Origin: Lentisalinibacter orientalis
Lineage (GTDB): Bacteria > Pseudomonadota > Gammaproteobacteria > Steroidobacterales > Woeseiaceae
Direction: 5' to 3'
Length of the DNA: 64,000 bases
Assembly (NCBI RefSeq): GCF_040706535.1
Contig: NZ_JAPDRJ010000003.1
Location: 1-64,000, forward strand
The position numbers were made by a program, and so were the translations under genes. Shown in pieces: positions 39,851-50,151 of the stretch; the first letter of the stretch is position 1; each line of letters opens with the position of its first letter. The notes beneath the pieces were generated by a model that made no database searches, was not told the origin of the DNA, and saw only the letters and a list, made by a program, of their open reading frames with translations.

Positions 39851-41311
39851 ATGGATTTCATCGTTCCCGATTTCAGTCCCGCGCTCCCCGAGATCGTACT
39901 GCTCGGGCTGATCTGCGTGGTGCTGATCGCCGACCTGTTCGTGAGCGACGATCGCCGCATCGTGACCTGGTGGCTGGCGATGGGCGCGCTGGCGGTGACG
40001 CTCGCGGCCATCCTCGGCTCCGCGCCGGACCTGCGCACCCTCACGTTCTCGGGCAGCTACGTGGCCGACCCGATGGGACAGATCCTGAAGATCGTCTCGG
40101 TGGGCCTCATGGCGCTGGTGTTCATCTATTCCCGCCAGTATCTGACGGTGAACGGCCTCACCCGGGGCGAGTTCTACACCCTCGGGCTGTTCGCGCTGCT
40201 GGGCGTCCTCGTGATGATCTCGGCCAACAGCCTGCTGACCATGTACCTGGGCCTCGAGATGCTGTCCCTGGCCCTGTACGCGCTGGTGGCCTTCGACCGG
40301 GACTCCGCCGTGGCCGCCGAGTCGGCCATGAAGTACTTCGTCCTCGGCGCCATCGCCTCGGGCATGCTGCTGTTCGGCATCTCCTACATCTACGGCGTAA
40401 CCGGCGTGCTCGAGTTCGGCCCGCTGTCGCTTGCCATCCGCAGCGCAGGGCCGGACGACATCGCGCTTTGGTTCGGGCTGGCGTTCCTGGTGGTCGGCAT
40501 CGCTTTCAAGTTCGGCGCCGTGCCGTTCCACATGTGGCTGCCCGACGTTTACCAGGGCGCGCGCACGCCCGTGACCCTGCTGATCGCCTCGGCGCCGAAG
40601 GTCGCGGCGTTCGCACTCGCCATGCGCATACTGGTGGACGGCCTGCCGGAGCTGCACGGGGCCTGGCAGGGCATGCTCATGATCCTGGCCGTGCTCTCTC
40701 TCGGCCTGGGCAACGTCGTGGCCATCGCCCAGTCCAATATCAAGCGCATGCTGGCGTACTCGACCATCGGCCACGTCGGCTTCATCCTGCTCGGCATCTT
40801 CACCGGCACCCAGGCGGGCTACCAGGCCGCCATGTACTACACCATCACCTACGTCCTGATGGCCGCCGGCGCCTTCGGCATGGTCATCCTGCTCTCGCGG
40901 CAGGGTTTCGAGGCGGAGGAGATCAGCGACTTCAAGGGGCTGAACAGCCGCAGCCCCTGGTTCGCCGCCATGATGGCCTGCTTCATGTTCGGCATGGCCG
41001 GCATCCCGCCCTGGGTGGGCTTCTGGGCCAAGCTGAACGTGATCTCCGCCGTGCTGGACGCGGGCCGGCTGGCGCCCGAGGGCGTCATCTACACCTGGCT
41101 GGCCCTGCTGATGGTGGTCTTCTCGGTCATCGGCGCGTTCTACTACCTGCGGGTGCTGAAGTTCGTTTATTTCGACGCGCCGGACGACAGCGCGCCGCTG
41201 ACGGCGCCGCGCGAGATGCAGGTGGTGCTGAGCGTGAACGGGCTGGCCATTCTCGGTCTCGGCCTGGTCCCGGGCACGCTGCTGGCCCTGTGCGCGAGCG
41301 TCATGGCCTGA
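39851..41311 (+). CDS. nuoN: NADH-quinone oxidoreductase subunit N
   Basis: ND2-type proton-pumping subunit, 486 residues, last gene of the operon. It has MYLGLEMLSLALYALVAF, FKFGAVPFHMWLPDVYQGARTPV and AIAQSNIKRMLAYSTIGHVGF. AAGG lies upstream of ATG 39851. No clear terminator follows before the tRNA promoter at 41351. Confidence 0.97.
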   Translation: MDFIVPDFSPALPEIVLLGLICVVLIADLFVSDDRRIVTWWLAMGALAVTLAAILGSAPDLRTLTFSGSYVADPMGQILKIVSVGLMALVFIYSRQYLTVNGLTRGEFYTLGLFALLGVLVMISANSLLTMYLGLEMLSLALYALVAFDRDSAVAAESAMKYFVLGAIASGMLLFGISYIYGVTGVLEFGPLSLAIRSAGPDDIALWFGLAFLVVGIAFKFGAVPFHMWLPDVYQGARTPVTLLIASAPKVAAFALAMRILVDGLPELHGAWQGMLMILAVLSLGLGNVVAIAQSNIKRMLAYSTIGHVGFILLGIFTGTQAGYQAAMYYTITYVLMAAGAFGMVILLSRQGFEAEEISDFKGLNSRSPWFAAMMACFMFGMAGIPPWVGFWAKLNVISAVLDAGRLAPEGVIYTWLALLMVVFSVIGAFYYLRVLKFVYFDAPDDSAPLTAPREMQVVLSVNGLAILGLGLVPGTLLALCASVMA

Positions 41312-41350
41312 CGGAATCGGGCGGATTCGTGACCGTTCTTGCCGGGACGG

Positions 41351-41380
41351 TTGAAACCAACTCGTCTTCTCTAGTACTAT
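41351..41380 (+). promoter_or_regulatory. Promoter of the initiator tRNA
   Basis: TTGAAA (41351-41356), 18-bp spacer, TACTAT (41375-41380). The next bases, TCGGGTCC, form a GC-rich discriminator, the feature that makes stable-RNA promoters sensitive to ppGpp and DksA. Confidence 0.78.
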
Positions 41381-41394
41381 TCGGGTCCTGCGGA

Positions 41395-41471
41395 TGCGGG
41401 GTGGAGCAGTCTGGCAGCTCGTCGGGCTCATAACCCGAAGGTCGCAGGTTCGAATCCTGCCCCCGCTACCA
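41395..41471 (+). tRNA. metY: Initiator tRNA-fMet (CAT)
   Basis: 77 nt with encoded CCA. Anticodon CAT sits in a stem ending with three G-C pairs (CGGG-CTCATAA-CCCG), the initiator signature. GCGGGG pairs with CCCCGC, while position 1 (T) faces position 72 (T), an unpaired end as initiators require; E. coli has C1-A72. Upstream of rimP-nusA, the place of metY in E. coli; the symbol is assigned by position. Confidence 0.95.
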
Positions 41472-41486
41472 AGGTTTTTGGTGACG

Positions 41487-41509
41487 AAAAGCCCCGCTCG
41501 GGGCTTTTT
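41487..41509 (+). terminator. Rho-independent terminator after initiator tRNA
   Basis: AAAAGCCCCG-CT-CGGGGCTTTTT, preceded by A4 and followed by T5, 16 bp after the tRNA. Confidence 0.92.
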
Positions 41510-41569
41510 GTTTGCCCGGATAGGTCTGCCGGATCCAGGGTCGGCAGGCCAGGGCACGAGCAGGAACGA

Positions 41570-41593
41570 AATGGGCCCTGGGGCCCATTTTTT
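41570..41593 (+). terminator. Second terminator before rimP
   Basis: ATGGGCCC (41571-41578) and GGGCCCAT (41581-41588) followed by T6 in all. Together with the first terminator it would limit read-through from the tRNA into rimP-nusA. Confidence 0.85.
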
Positions 41594-41615
41594 GTTGGGG
41601 TCCCCGACGGGGCCC

Positions 41616-41643
41616 GTGACAGAGGAAGAGTGACAGAGGAAGA
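41616..41643 (+). repeat. 14-bp tandem duplication at the rimP start
   Basis: GTGACAGAGGAAGA occurs twice head to tail (41616-41629, 41630-41643). The second copy contains the rimP start codon; the first supplies its purine-rich ribosome binding site and reads as a five-codon ORF ending TGA. Confidence 0.92.
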
Positions 41644-42076
41644 GATCAGGCAGCTGCTGGAGCCGACGCTGGCGACCATGGGCTACGAGCTCGTGGACCT
41701 GGAGGCCCGCATCGGCGGCAAGGGGCTGCTGCGGCTCTACATCGACAAGCCCGAAGGCGTGAGCCTCGAGGATTGCGAGCGGGTGAGCCACCAGGTGAGC
41801 GGCGTGCTGGACGTGGAGGACCCGATCCCCGGCGAGTACGTGCTGGAAGTGTCCTCGCCCGGTCTGGACCGGCCGCTCAAGCGCCCCGAGCACTTCGAGC
41901 GGTTCATCGGCAGCGAGGCGAAGGTCGAGCTCAGAGTCCCGCTGGACGGCCGGCGGCGATTCCGCGGCACGCTGGAAGGCGTGGAAGACGGTTACGTGGC
42001 GATGCGTGTGGACGGCGAACTCTATCGGCTGCGCATCGCCGATATCGACAAGGCGAGGTTGGTTCCCGAGCTTTAG
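41630..42076 (+). CDS. rimP: Ribosome maturation factor RimP
   Basis: Needed for 30S subunit maturation. 148 residues from GTG 41630. LEPTLATMGYELVDLEAR, LRLYIDKPEGVSLEDCERVSHQVSGVLDVEDPI and YVLEVSSPGLDRPLKRPEHFERFIG are the conserved N-terminal blocks; a C-terminal SH3-like domain follows. First gene of the rimP-nusA-infB-rbfA-truB run. Confidence 0.96.
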   Translation: MTEEEIRQLLEPTLATMGYELVDLEARIGGKGLLRLYIDKPEGVSLEDCERVSHQVSGVLDVEDPIPGEYVLEVSSPGLDRPLKRPEHFERFIGSEAKVELRVPLDGRRRFRGTLEGVEDGYVAMRVDGELYRLRIADIDKARLVPEL

Positions 42077-42110
42077 CCACCATATCGGGCTGGGCGGAGA
42101 GACGACAGGT

Positions 42111-43631
42111 ATGAGCAAGGAAATTCTGATGGTGGTCGACGCCGTCTCGAACGAGAAGGGCGTGGACAAGGAGATTATCTTCGAGGCGATCGAGGCGGCG
42201 CTGGCGTCTGCCACCCGCAAGCGCCACGGCGAGGATATCGATGTGCGCGTGGCCATCGACCGCCAGACCGGTGATTACGATACCTTCCGCCGCTGGCTGG
42301 TATTCGAGGACGAGTCCACCGAACTCGAGTTCCCGGACCGTGAGCTGAGGATGATCGACGCCGTCGAGATCGACCCCGACGCCGAGCCCGGCGGCTACGT
42401 CGAGGTGCCGATGGAGTCCGTGGAGTTCGGCCGCATCGCCGCCCAGACCGCCAAGCAGGTGATCGTGCAGAAGGTGCGCGAGGCCGAGCGCGAGCAGGTG
42501 GTCGAGGAATTCCAGGACCGGGTCGGCGAGCTGCTGAGCGGCCTCGTGAAGCGCGTCGACCGCAATGGCGTCTACATCGACCTGGGCGGCAATGCCGAGG
42601 GTTTCGTGCCGCGCGAGAACATGATCCCGCGCGAGCCGGTGCGTCCCCAGGACCGCATCAAGGCGCGCCTGGTGGAGGTCCGCTCGGAGCTGAGGGGCCC
42701 GCAGCTGTTCATGACCCGCACCTCGCCCGAGTTCCTGATCGACCTGTTCCGCCTGGAGGTCCCCGAGGTGGGGCAGGGCCTCATCGATATCGTCGCCGCC
42801 GCCCGTGATCCGGGCCTGCGGGCGAAGATCGCGGTGAAGAGCAACGACCGGCGCATCGATCCGGTGGGTGCCTGCGTCGGCATGCGCGGCTCCCGGGTGC
42901 AGGCCGTCTCCAACGAGCTGGCGGGCGAGCGTGTCGACATCATCCTCTGGGACGACAATCCGGCCCAGTTCGTCGTCAACGCCATGTCGCCGGCGGACGT
43001 GGTCTCCATCGTCATGGACGAGGAGGCTCACAGCATGGACATCGCGGTGGAAGAGGACAAGCTGTCCCAGGCCATCGGCCGCGGCGGCCAGAACATCCGT
43101 CTGGCGAGCGAGCTGACCGGCTGGGAGCTGAACGTCATGACCGCCGCGGACGCCGAGGAGAAGAGCGAATCGGAGATGCGCGAGCTCACCGAGATGTTCA
43201 TGAAGAGCCTCGACGTCGACGAGGAAGTGGCCATGATCCTGGTGCAGGAAGGTTTCTCCACCGTGGAGGAAGTGGCCTACGTGCCGGCGGCCGAGCTGGC
43301 CGAGATCGAGGAGTTCGACGAGGACATCGTTGACGAGCTCCGCAACCGCGCCCGCGACGTCCTGCTGACCCAGGCGATCGCCAGCGAGGAGAAGATCGAC
43401 GAGGCGGAGCCCGCCGAGGATCTGCTGGCGCTCGACGGCATGACCCGCGAACTCGCCTATCTGCTCGCCAGCGAGGGCGTGGTGACGCGGGAAGACCTGG
43501 CGGAGCAGTCGGTGGACGATCTGCTGGAGATCCAGGAAGACATGGACCAGGAGCAGGCGGCTGCGCTGATCATGGCGGCGCGCGCGCACTGGTTCGAACA
43601 GGAAGAAGAGCAGCAGCAGGAGCGGGCCTGA
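42111..43631 (+). CDS. nusA: Transcription termination/antitermination factor NusA
   Basis: Modulates pausing, termination and antitermination on RNA polymerase. 506 residues (E. coli 495) from ATG 42111. N-terminal polymerase-binding domain, S1 domain (about 135-200, GLVKRVDRNGVYIDLGGNAEGFVPRE), two KH domains (SNDRRIDPVGACVGMRGSRVQAV and EEDKLSQAIGRGGQNIRLASELTGW), and two acidic C-terminal repeats typical of gammaproteobacteria. Confidence 0.97.
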   Translation: MSKEILMVVDAVSNEKGVDKEIIFEAIEAALASATRKRHGEDIDVRVAIDRQTGDYDTFRRWLVFEDESTELEFPDRELRMIDAVEIDPDAEPGGYVEVPMESVEFGRIAAQTAKQVIVQKVREAEREQVVEEFQDRVGELLSGLVKRVDRNGVYIDLGGNAEGFVPRENMIPREPVRPQDRIKARLVEVRSELRGPQLFMTRTSPEFLIDLFRLEVPEVGQGLIDIVAAARDPGLRAKIAVKSNDRRIDPVGACVGMRGSRVQAVSNELAGERVDIILWDDNPAQFVVNAMSPADVVSIVMDEEAHSMDIAVEEDKLSQAIGRGGQNIRLASELTGWELNVMTAADAEEKSESEMRELTEMFMKSLDVDEEVAMILVQEGFSTVEEVAYVPAAELAEIEEFDEDIVDELRNRARDVLLTQAIASEEKIDEAEPAEDLLALDGMTRELAYLLASEGVVTREDLAEQSVDDLLEIQEDMDQEQAAALIMAARAHWFEQEEEQQQERA

Positions 43632-43649
43632 TTAACAGGAGTTTTAGGT

Positions 43650-46163
43650 ATGGCTGAAGTCACTGTCGCACAGTTCGCCGAGGTACTGAAGGTGCCGGTC
43701 GACAAGCTGATCTCTCAGCTGGACGAAGCGGGCATCAAGGTCAGCGGTCAGGACGATACGATCAGCGAGGATGCGAAGCTCGAGCTGCTCTCGCACCTGC
43801 GCCGCTCCCACGGGCGTGACGAAGGCGCCGGAGCCGGCCCGAAGAAGATTACGCTGAAGCGCAAGTCGCAGTCGGAACTGCGCCTCTCCGGTGCCCAGGG
43901 CCGTTCCCGCACGGTCAACGTGGAGGTGCGCCGCAAGCGTACCTACGTGAAGCGCGACGTGCTGGAGCAGCAGGCCAAGGCGCAGCAGGACGAGCTGGAT
44001 CGCCAGCGCCGCGAGGAGCAGGAGCGCGAGGAGGCGGCACGCCTGGAGCAGGAGCGCATCGAGGCCGAGCGCCAGGAGAAGCTCCGCAAGGAAGAGGCCG
44101 AGGCGGCCCGTGCCGAGCAGCAGGAGAAGGAAGAGCAGGAACGCGAGGCTCGCGAGAAGGCCGAGAACGAGGCTGCCGCAGCGCTGCAGGCGGCCGAGCG
44201 CGCCGAACAGGAGCGCAAGGAAACGGCCGCCAAGGAACGGCGGGAGAAGGAGTCGAAGAAGGACCAGAGCACCCGCTACGGCCGCAAGGAACTGCACGTC
44301 GCCGGCGACAAGAGCGGCCGGCGCAAGCGCAAGCGGCCCCAGCGCCGGCGCCCCGTGTCCGTCAGCGTGGATTCCCAGCACGGCTTCGAGCGGCCCACGG
44401 CCCCGGTGGTGCGCGAAGTGGAGATCCCGGAGACCATCACGGTCGCGGATCTGGCCCAGCGCATGGCGGTCAAGGCTCCGGAGGTCATCAAGGTGCTCAT
44501 GGGCATGGGCGCCATGGTCACCATCAACCAGGTCATCGACCAGGACACTGCGGTGCTCGTCGTCGAGGAGATGGGCCATACGGCGAAGCCGCTGGCCGAA
44601 AGCTCCGTCGACGAGGACGTGCTCGCCGACGTCGAGGTGGAGGGCGAGAAAGTCTCGCGCTCGCCGGTGGTCACCATCATGGGCCACGTCGACCACGGCA
44701 AGACCTCGCTGCTGGACTACATCCGCCGCACCAAGGTGGCGGCAGGCGAGGCCGGCGGCATCACCCAGCATATCGGTGCCTACCAGGTGCCCACCGAGAA
44801 GGGCAGCGTGACGTTCCTGGATACGCCGGGGCACGCCGCCTTCACGGCCATGCGGGCCCGCGGGGCTCAGGTGACGGACGTGGTCATCCTCGTGGTCGCC
44901 GCGGACGACGGCGTCATGCCGCAGACCATCGAGGCCGTACAGCACGCCAAGGCGGCCGGGGTGCCTATTGTGGTGGCGGTGAACAAGATCGACCGCGAAG
45001 AGGCGGATCCGGACCGGGTCCGCAACGAGCTGTCCCAGCACGAGGTGATCCCCGAGCAGTGGGGCGGCGACACGCTGTTCGTCAACGTCTCCGCCCACAC
45101 CGGCGAGGGCGTGGACGAGCTGCTCGAGGCGCTCTCCCTGCAGGCCGAACTGATGGACCTGAAGGCCGTGGCCGAGGGCCCGGCGAAGGGTGTGGTGGTC
45201 GAATCCAGCCTGGAGACGGGCCGCGGTGCCGTCGCCACGGTGCTGGTGCAGAGCGGCACGCTGAAGGTGGGCGACGCCATCCTCGCCGGCGAGGAGTACG
45301 GCCGCGTGCGGGCCATGTTCGACGAGAACCAGGAGCCGGTGGACAGCGCCGGCCCCTCGACGCCGGTGGTGGTGCTCGGCCTGTCCGGCACGCCGGATTC
45401 GGGCGACGAGATGCTGGTCGTCAGGGACGACCGCAAGGCCCGCGAGGTCGCGGAGTTCCGCCAGAGCAAGTCGCGCGACGTGAAGCTGGCCCAGCAGCAG
45501 GCGGCCAAGCTGGAAGACGTCTTCTCGCAGATGTCCGAAGGGCAGACGACCAGCGTGCAGCTGCTGATCAAGGCCGACGTGCACGGCAGTGCCGAGGCGC
45601 TGCGGGATGCGCTGACGAAGCTCACCGGCGACGAGGTGAAAGTGGACGTGATCGCCTCCGGCGTCGGCGGCATCACCGAGTCCGACATCAACCTCGCCTC
45701 GGCCTCGAACGCCATCGTGATCGGCTTCAACGTACGCGCGGACAGCGCAGCGCGCAGCGCGATCAAGGAGACCGGCGTGGATGTGCGCTACTACAGCATC
45801 ATCTACGAGGCCATCGACGACGTGAAGGCCGCCATCACCGGCATGCTGTCGCCGGAGATCCGCGAGCAGATCGTGGGCCTCGCCGAGGTGCGCGAAGTGT
45901 TCCGCTCGCCCAAGTTCGGTCAGGTGGCCGGCTGCATGGTCGTGGACGGCTTCGTGAAGCGCTCGAACCCCATCCGCGTGCTGCGTGACAACGTGGTCAT
46001 CTACGAGGGCGAGCTGGAATCGCTGCGCCGTTACAAGGACGACGTCAACGAGGTGCGCGCCGGCACGGAATGCGGCATCGGCGTGCGCAACTACAACGAC
46101 GTCAAGGCCGGCGACCAGATCGAGTGCTACGAGCGGGTCGAGGTGGCCCGTTCGCTCGACTGA
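43650..46163 (+). CDS. infB: Translation initiation factor IF-2
   Basis: GTPase that places fMet-tRNA on the 30S subunit. 837 residues from ATG 43650 after AGGAG. An N-terminal IF2-N domain (1-50), a highly charged Lys/Arg/Glu coiled region (about 105-225), then a second IF2-N. The G domain has GHVDHGKT (345-352), DTPGHAAF and NKID. Domains II-IV follow with GVGGITESDINLAS. Confidence 0.98.
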   Translation: MAEVTVAQFAEVLKVPVDKLISQLDEAGIKVSGQDDTISEDAKLELLSHLRRSHGRDEGAGAGPKKITLKRKSQSELRLSGAQGRSRTVNVEVRRKRTYVKRDVLEQQAKAQQDELDRQRREEQEREEAARLEQERIEAERQEKLRKEEAEAARAEQQEKEEQEREAREKAENEAAAALQAAERAEQERKETAAKERREKESKKDQSTRYGRKELHVAGDKSGRRKRKRPQRRRPVSVSVDSQHGFERPTAPVVREVEIPETITVADLAQRMAVKAPEVIKVLMGMGAMVTINQVIDQDTAVLVVEEMGHTAKPLAESSVDEDVLADVEVEGEKVSRSPVVTIMGHVDHGKTSLLDYIRRTKVAAGEAGGITQHIGAYQVPTEKGSVTFLDTPGHAAFTAMRARGAQVTDVVILVVAADDGVMPQTIEAVQHAKAAGVPIVVAVNKIDREEADPDRVRNELSQHEVIPEQWGGDTLFVNVSAHTGEGVDELLEALSLQAELMDLKAVAEGPAKGVVVESSLETGRGAVATVLVQSGTLKVGDAILAGEEYGRVRAMFDENQEPVDSAGPSTPVVVLGLSGTPDSGDEMLVVRDDRKAREVAEFRQSKSRDVKLAQQQAAKLEDVFSQMSEGQTTSVQLLIKADVHGSAEALRDALTKLTGDEVKVDVIASGVGGITESDINLASASNAIVIGFNVRADSAARSAIKETGVDVRYYSIIYEAIDDVKAAITGMLSPEIREQIVGLAEVREVFRSPKFGQVAGCMVVDGFVKRSNPIRVLRDNVVIYEGELESLRRYKDDVNEVRAGTECGIGVRNYNDVKAGDQIECYERVEVARSLD

Positions 46164-46177
46164 CGGCCCGCGCCGCC

Positions 46178-46543
46178 ATGCCACGTGAATACCCCAGGAG
46201 CCGCAGGCTCGGCGGTCAGATCATGCGCGTGCTGAACGAGTTGCTGCGTTTCGAGAGCAAGGATCCGGCGCTGGCGAAAGTCTCGGTGAGCGACGTGGAA
46301 CTGTCGCGCGACCTGTCGGTGGCCAGGGTCTGGTTCAGCGTGCTGGACCCGGCGGCGGACGTGGACGCCGCCGCGGACGGCCTGCGCCGTGCCGCGGGCT
46401 TCCTGCGCAGCCGTCTCGGCAAGGAGCTGTCGGTGCGCCATGTGCCCGAGCTGCGCTTCGAACACGACGACAGCGCCGAGCGCGGGCTGGCGCTGTCGAA
46501 TCTCATCGACCGCGCCGGCGGCGGTCGGCAGTCGGAGGAGTGA
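46178..46543 (+). CDS. rbfA: Ribosome-binding factor A
   Basis: Cold-shock-associated 16S maturation factor with a KH-like fold. 121 residues from ATG 46178; the conserved start PREYPRSRRLGGQIMRVLNELL and FLRSRLGKELSVRHVPELRFEHDDS are present. Lies 14 bp after infB and 1 bp before truB. Confidence 0.95.
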   Translation: MPREYPRSRRLGGQIMRVLNELLRFESKDPALAKVSVSDVELSRDLSVARVWFSVLDPAADVDAAADGLRRAAGFLRSRLGKELSVRHVPELRFEHDDSAERGLALSNLIDRAGGGRQSEE

Positions 46544-46544
46544 G

Positions 46545-47483
46545 GTGGGCGCCCTCGCCCAGCGGCGCCGTCCGGCCCGCCGTGACGTGCATGGCATCGT
46601 CCTGCTGGACAAGCCGGAGGGGCTGAGCTCGAACCAGGCCCTGCAGCGGGTGCGCGGTTTTTTCCGTGCGCGCAAGGCGGGCCATACGGGCAGCCTGGAT
46701 CCCGCGGCCACGGGTCTGCTGCCGCTGTGTTTCGGCGAGGCCACCAAGGTCAGCGCCTGGCTGCTGGACGCCGAGAAGGAATATCTCGTCCGGGCATGCC
46801 TGGGGGAGCGCCGCGACACGGGCGATTCGGAGGGCCGGGTGATCGAGACGGCGGAGCTGCCGGACCTGGACGGCGCGGACTGGCAGGCGCTGTTCGCCCG
46901 CTTTACGGGCGAAATCGAGCAGGTCCCGCCGATGTATTCGGCGTTGAAGAAGGACGGACGGCGTCTGTACGAACTGGCCCGCGAGGGCCGGGAAGTGGAG
47001 CGGGCGCCGCGCCGCGTGCGCATCCGCTCGCTGCAGCTGATCGCGCGGGAGAGCGATGAACTCGTCTTCCGGGTGCGCTGCTCGAAAGGCACCTACGTGC
47101 GCACGCTGGTGGAGGACATCGCGGCGGCGGCAGGCACGGTGGCCTACACACGCGGTTTGCGCCGGGTGGCCGTCGGGCCGTTCTCGGGCGCCGCGATGGT
47201 GACGCTGGATGCGCTGGAGGGCGCCTCCGCGGAGTCGCTGGACGGCTACCTGCAGCCCGTGGACGCCGCGCTGGCCGACTGGCCGGCTGCGGAAGTCGAA
47301 CCCGGGGCAGCCGAGCGCTTCCTGCAGGGACAGCAGGTGCCGGCGGACTACTCGGCGCGGGACGGCCATCTGCGGGTCTACGACCGTGCCGGACGTTTCC
47401 TCGGCGTGGGCGAGATACCGTTCCCGGGCGCCGTGCGGCCCCGGCGGGTATTCACGCACGGCGGGAAAAGCGCGGAAATTTAG
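46545..47483 (+). CDS. truB: tRNA pseudouridine(55) synthase
   Basis: Makes pseudouridine 55 in the tRNA T-loop. 312 residues from GTG 46545 with CGGAGG upstream. The catalytic Asp is D52 in GHTGSLDPAATGLLPLCFGEATK; GEIEQVPPMYSALKKDGRRLYELAREG and RCSKGTYVRTLVEDIA are conserved. A C-terminal PUA-like domain ends the protein. Confidence 0.96.
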   Translation: MGALAQRRRPARRDVHGIVLLDKPEGLSSNQALQRVRGFFRARKAGHTGSLDPAATGLLPLCFGEATKVSAWLLDAEKEYLVRACLGERRDTGDSEGRVIETAELPDLDGADWQALFARFTGEIEQVPPMYSALKKDGRRLYELAREGREVERAPRRVRIRSLQLIARESDELVFRVRCSKGTYVRTLVEDIAAAAGTVAYTRGLRRVAVGPFSGAAMVTLDALEGASAESLDGYLQPVDAALADWPAAEVEPGAAERFLQGQQVPADYSARDGHLRVYDRAGRFLGVGEIPFPGAVRPRRVFTHGGKSAEI

Positions 47484-47495
47484 ATTGTATTTAGA

Positions 47496-47525
47496 TTGTT
47501 AGCGGGCCCGGACCCGAGTTACAAT
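47496..47525 (+). promoter_or_regulatory. Promoter of rpsO-pnp
   Basis: TTGTTA (47496-47501), 18-bp spacer, TACAAT (47520-47525), 51 bp before rpsO. An 11-bp near-duplication TTTAGATTGTA/TTTAGATTGTT (47479-47500) spans the truB stop and the -35 element. Confidence 0.72.
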
Positions 47526-47575
47526 GCCGGGCTGCACAGAAGGGCAAAGAGCACTGAGACTGGAGTTTTCGAACA

Positions 47576-47845
47576 ATGCCACTTTCGACCGAACGCAAGA
47601 GCAGCATCGTCAAGGAGTATAGCCGCGGCGACGCCGACACCGGCTCCCCGGAGGTACAGGTCGCGCTGCTGTCCGCACGCATCACCGATCTCACCGAGCA
47701 CTTTTCCGAGCACAAGCGCGACCATCATTCCCGCAAGGGGCTCCTGATGCTGGTCAACAAGCGTCGGAAGCTGCTGGACTACCTCAAGAAGAAGGATCAG
47801 GACCGCTATCAGGACCTGATCAAGCGGCTCGGCCTGCGCCGCTGA
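47576..47845 (+). CDS. rpsO: 30S ribosomal protein S15
   Basis: Primary 16S rRNA-binding protein, 89 residues, the usual length. ADTGSPEVQVALLSARITDLTEHFSEHKRDHHSRKGLLMLVNKRRKLLDYLKKKD covers the rRNA-binding helices. Followed by pnp, as in E. coli. Confidence 0.98.
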   Translation: MPLSTERKSSIVKEYSRGDADTGSPEVQVALLSARITDLTEHFSEHKRDHHSRKGLLMLVNKRRKLLDYLKKKDQDRYQDLIKRLGLRR

Positions 47846-47868
47846 TCGGCAATTGCTGATCGGCAATT
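47841..47868 (+). repeat. 14-bp tandem duplication at the rpsO stop
   Basis: GCTGATCGGCAATT occurs twice in tandem (47841-47854, 47855-47868), and the first six bases recur with one change. The first copy contains the rpsO stop codon. Confidence 0.92.
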
Positions 47869-47904
47869 GCTGACCGACACCCCAGCGCAGAATCGGAACA
47901 TGGA

Positions 47905-47954
47905 CTGGATGCAGGTGCGTCGACCCCGCGGTCGCCGGATCTGCATCCAGTTTT
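47905..47954 (+). promoter_or_regulatory. Long hairpin in the rpsO-pnp spacer
   Basis: CTGGATGCAG (47905-47914) pairs exactly with CTGCATCCAG (47941-47950); an inner CGACC/GGTCG stem closes the loop, and TTTT follows. In E. coli an RNase III-cleaved stem-loop at this position controls pnp autoregulation; the same role is inferred here, with attenuation as the alternative. Confidence 0.8.
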
Positions 47955-47980
47955 CGCATTAGCAGAGAGAAGGATCAGGC

Positions 47981-50068
<2,088 letters not shown>

Positions 50069-50117
50069 CCCGGTTCGCCGCCGTCGGCTTCGGATCGGCG
50101 GCGAACGGAAGGCAATA

Positions 50118-50151
50118 GGCCGGCGGGCGCGTGAGCGCCGCCGGCCTTTTT
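50118..50151 (+). terminator. Terminator after pnp
   Basis: GGCCGGCG..GCGC-GTGA-GCGC..CGCCGGCC with one bulged base, followed by T5. It lies between the convergent pnp and hydrolase genes. Confidence 0.92.

Noticed and set aside
39596..42256. An 886-codon minus-strand frame across nuoN, the initiator tRNA and rimP
   Set aside because: It reads through a tRNA gene and two terminators and is antisense to clear genes; shadow of codon bias.
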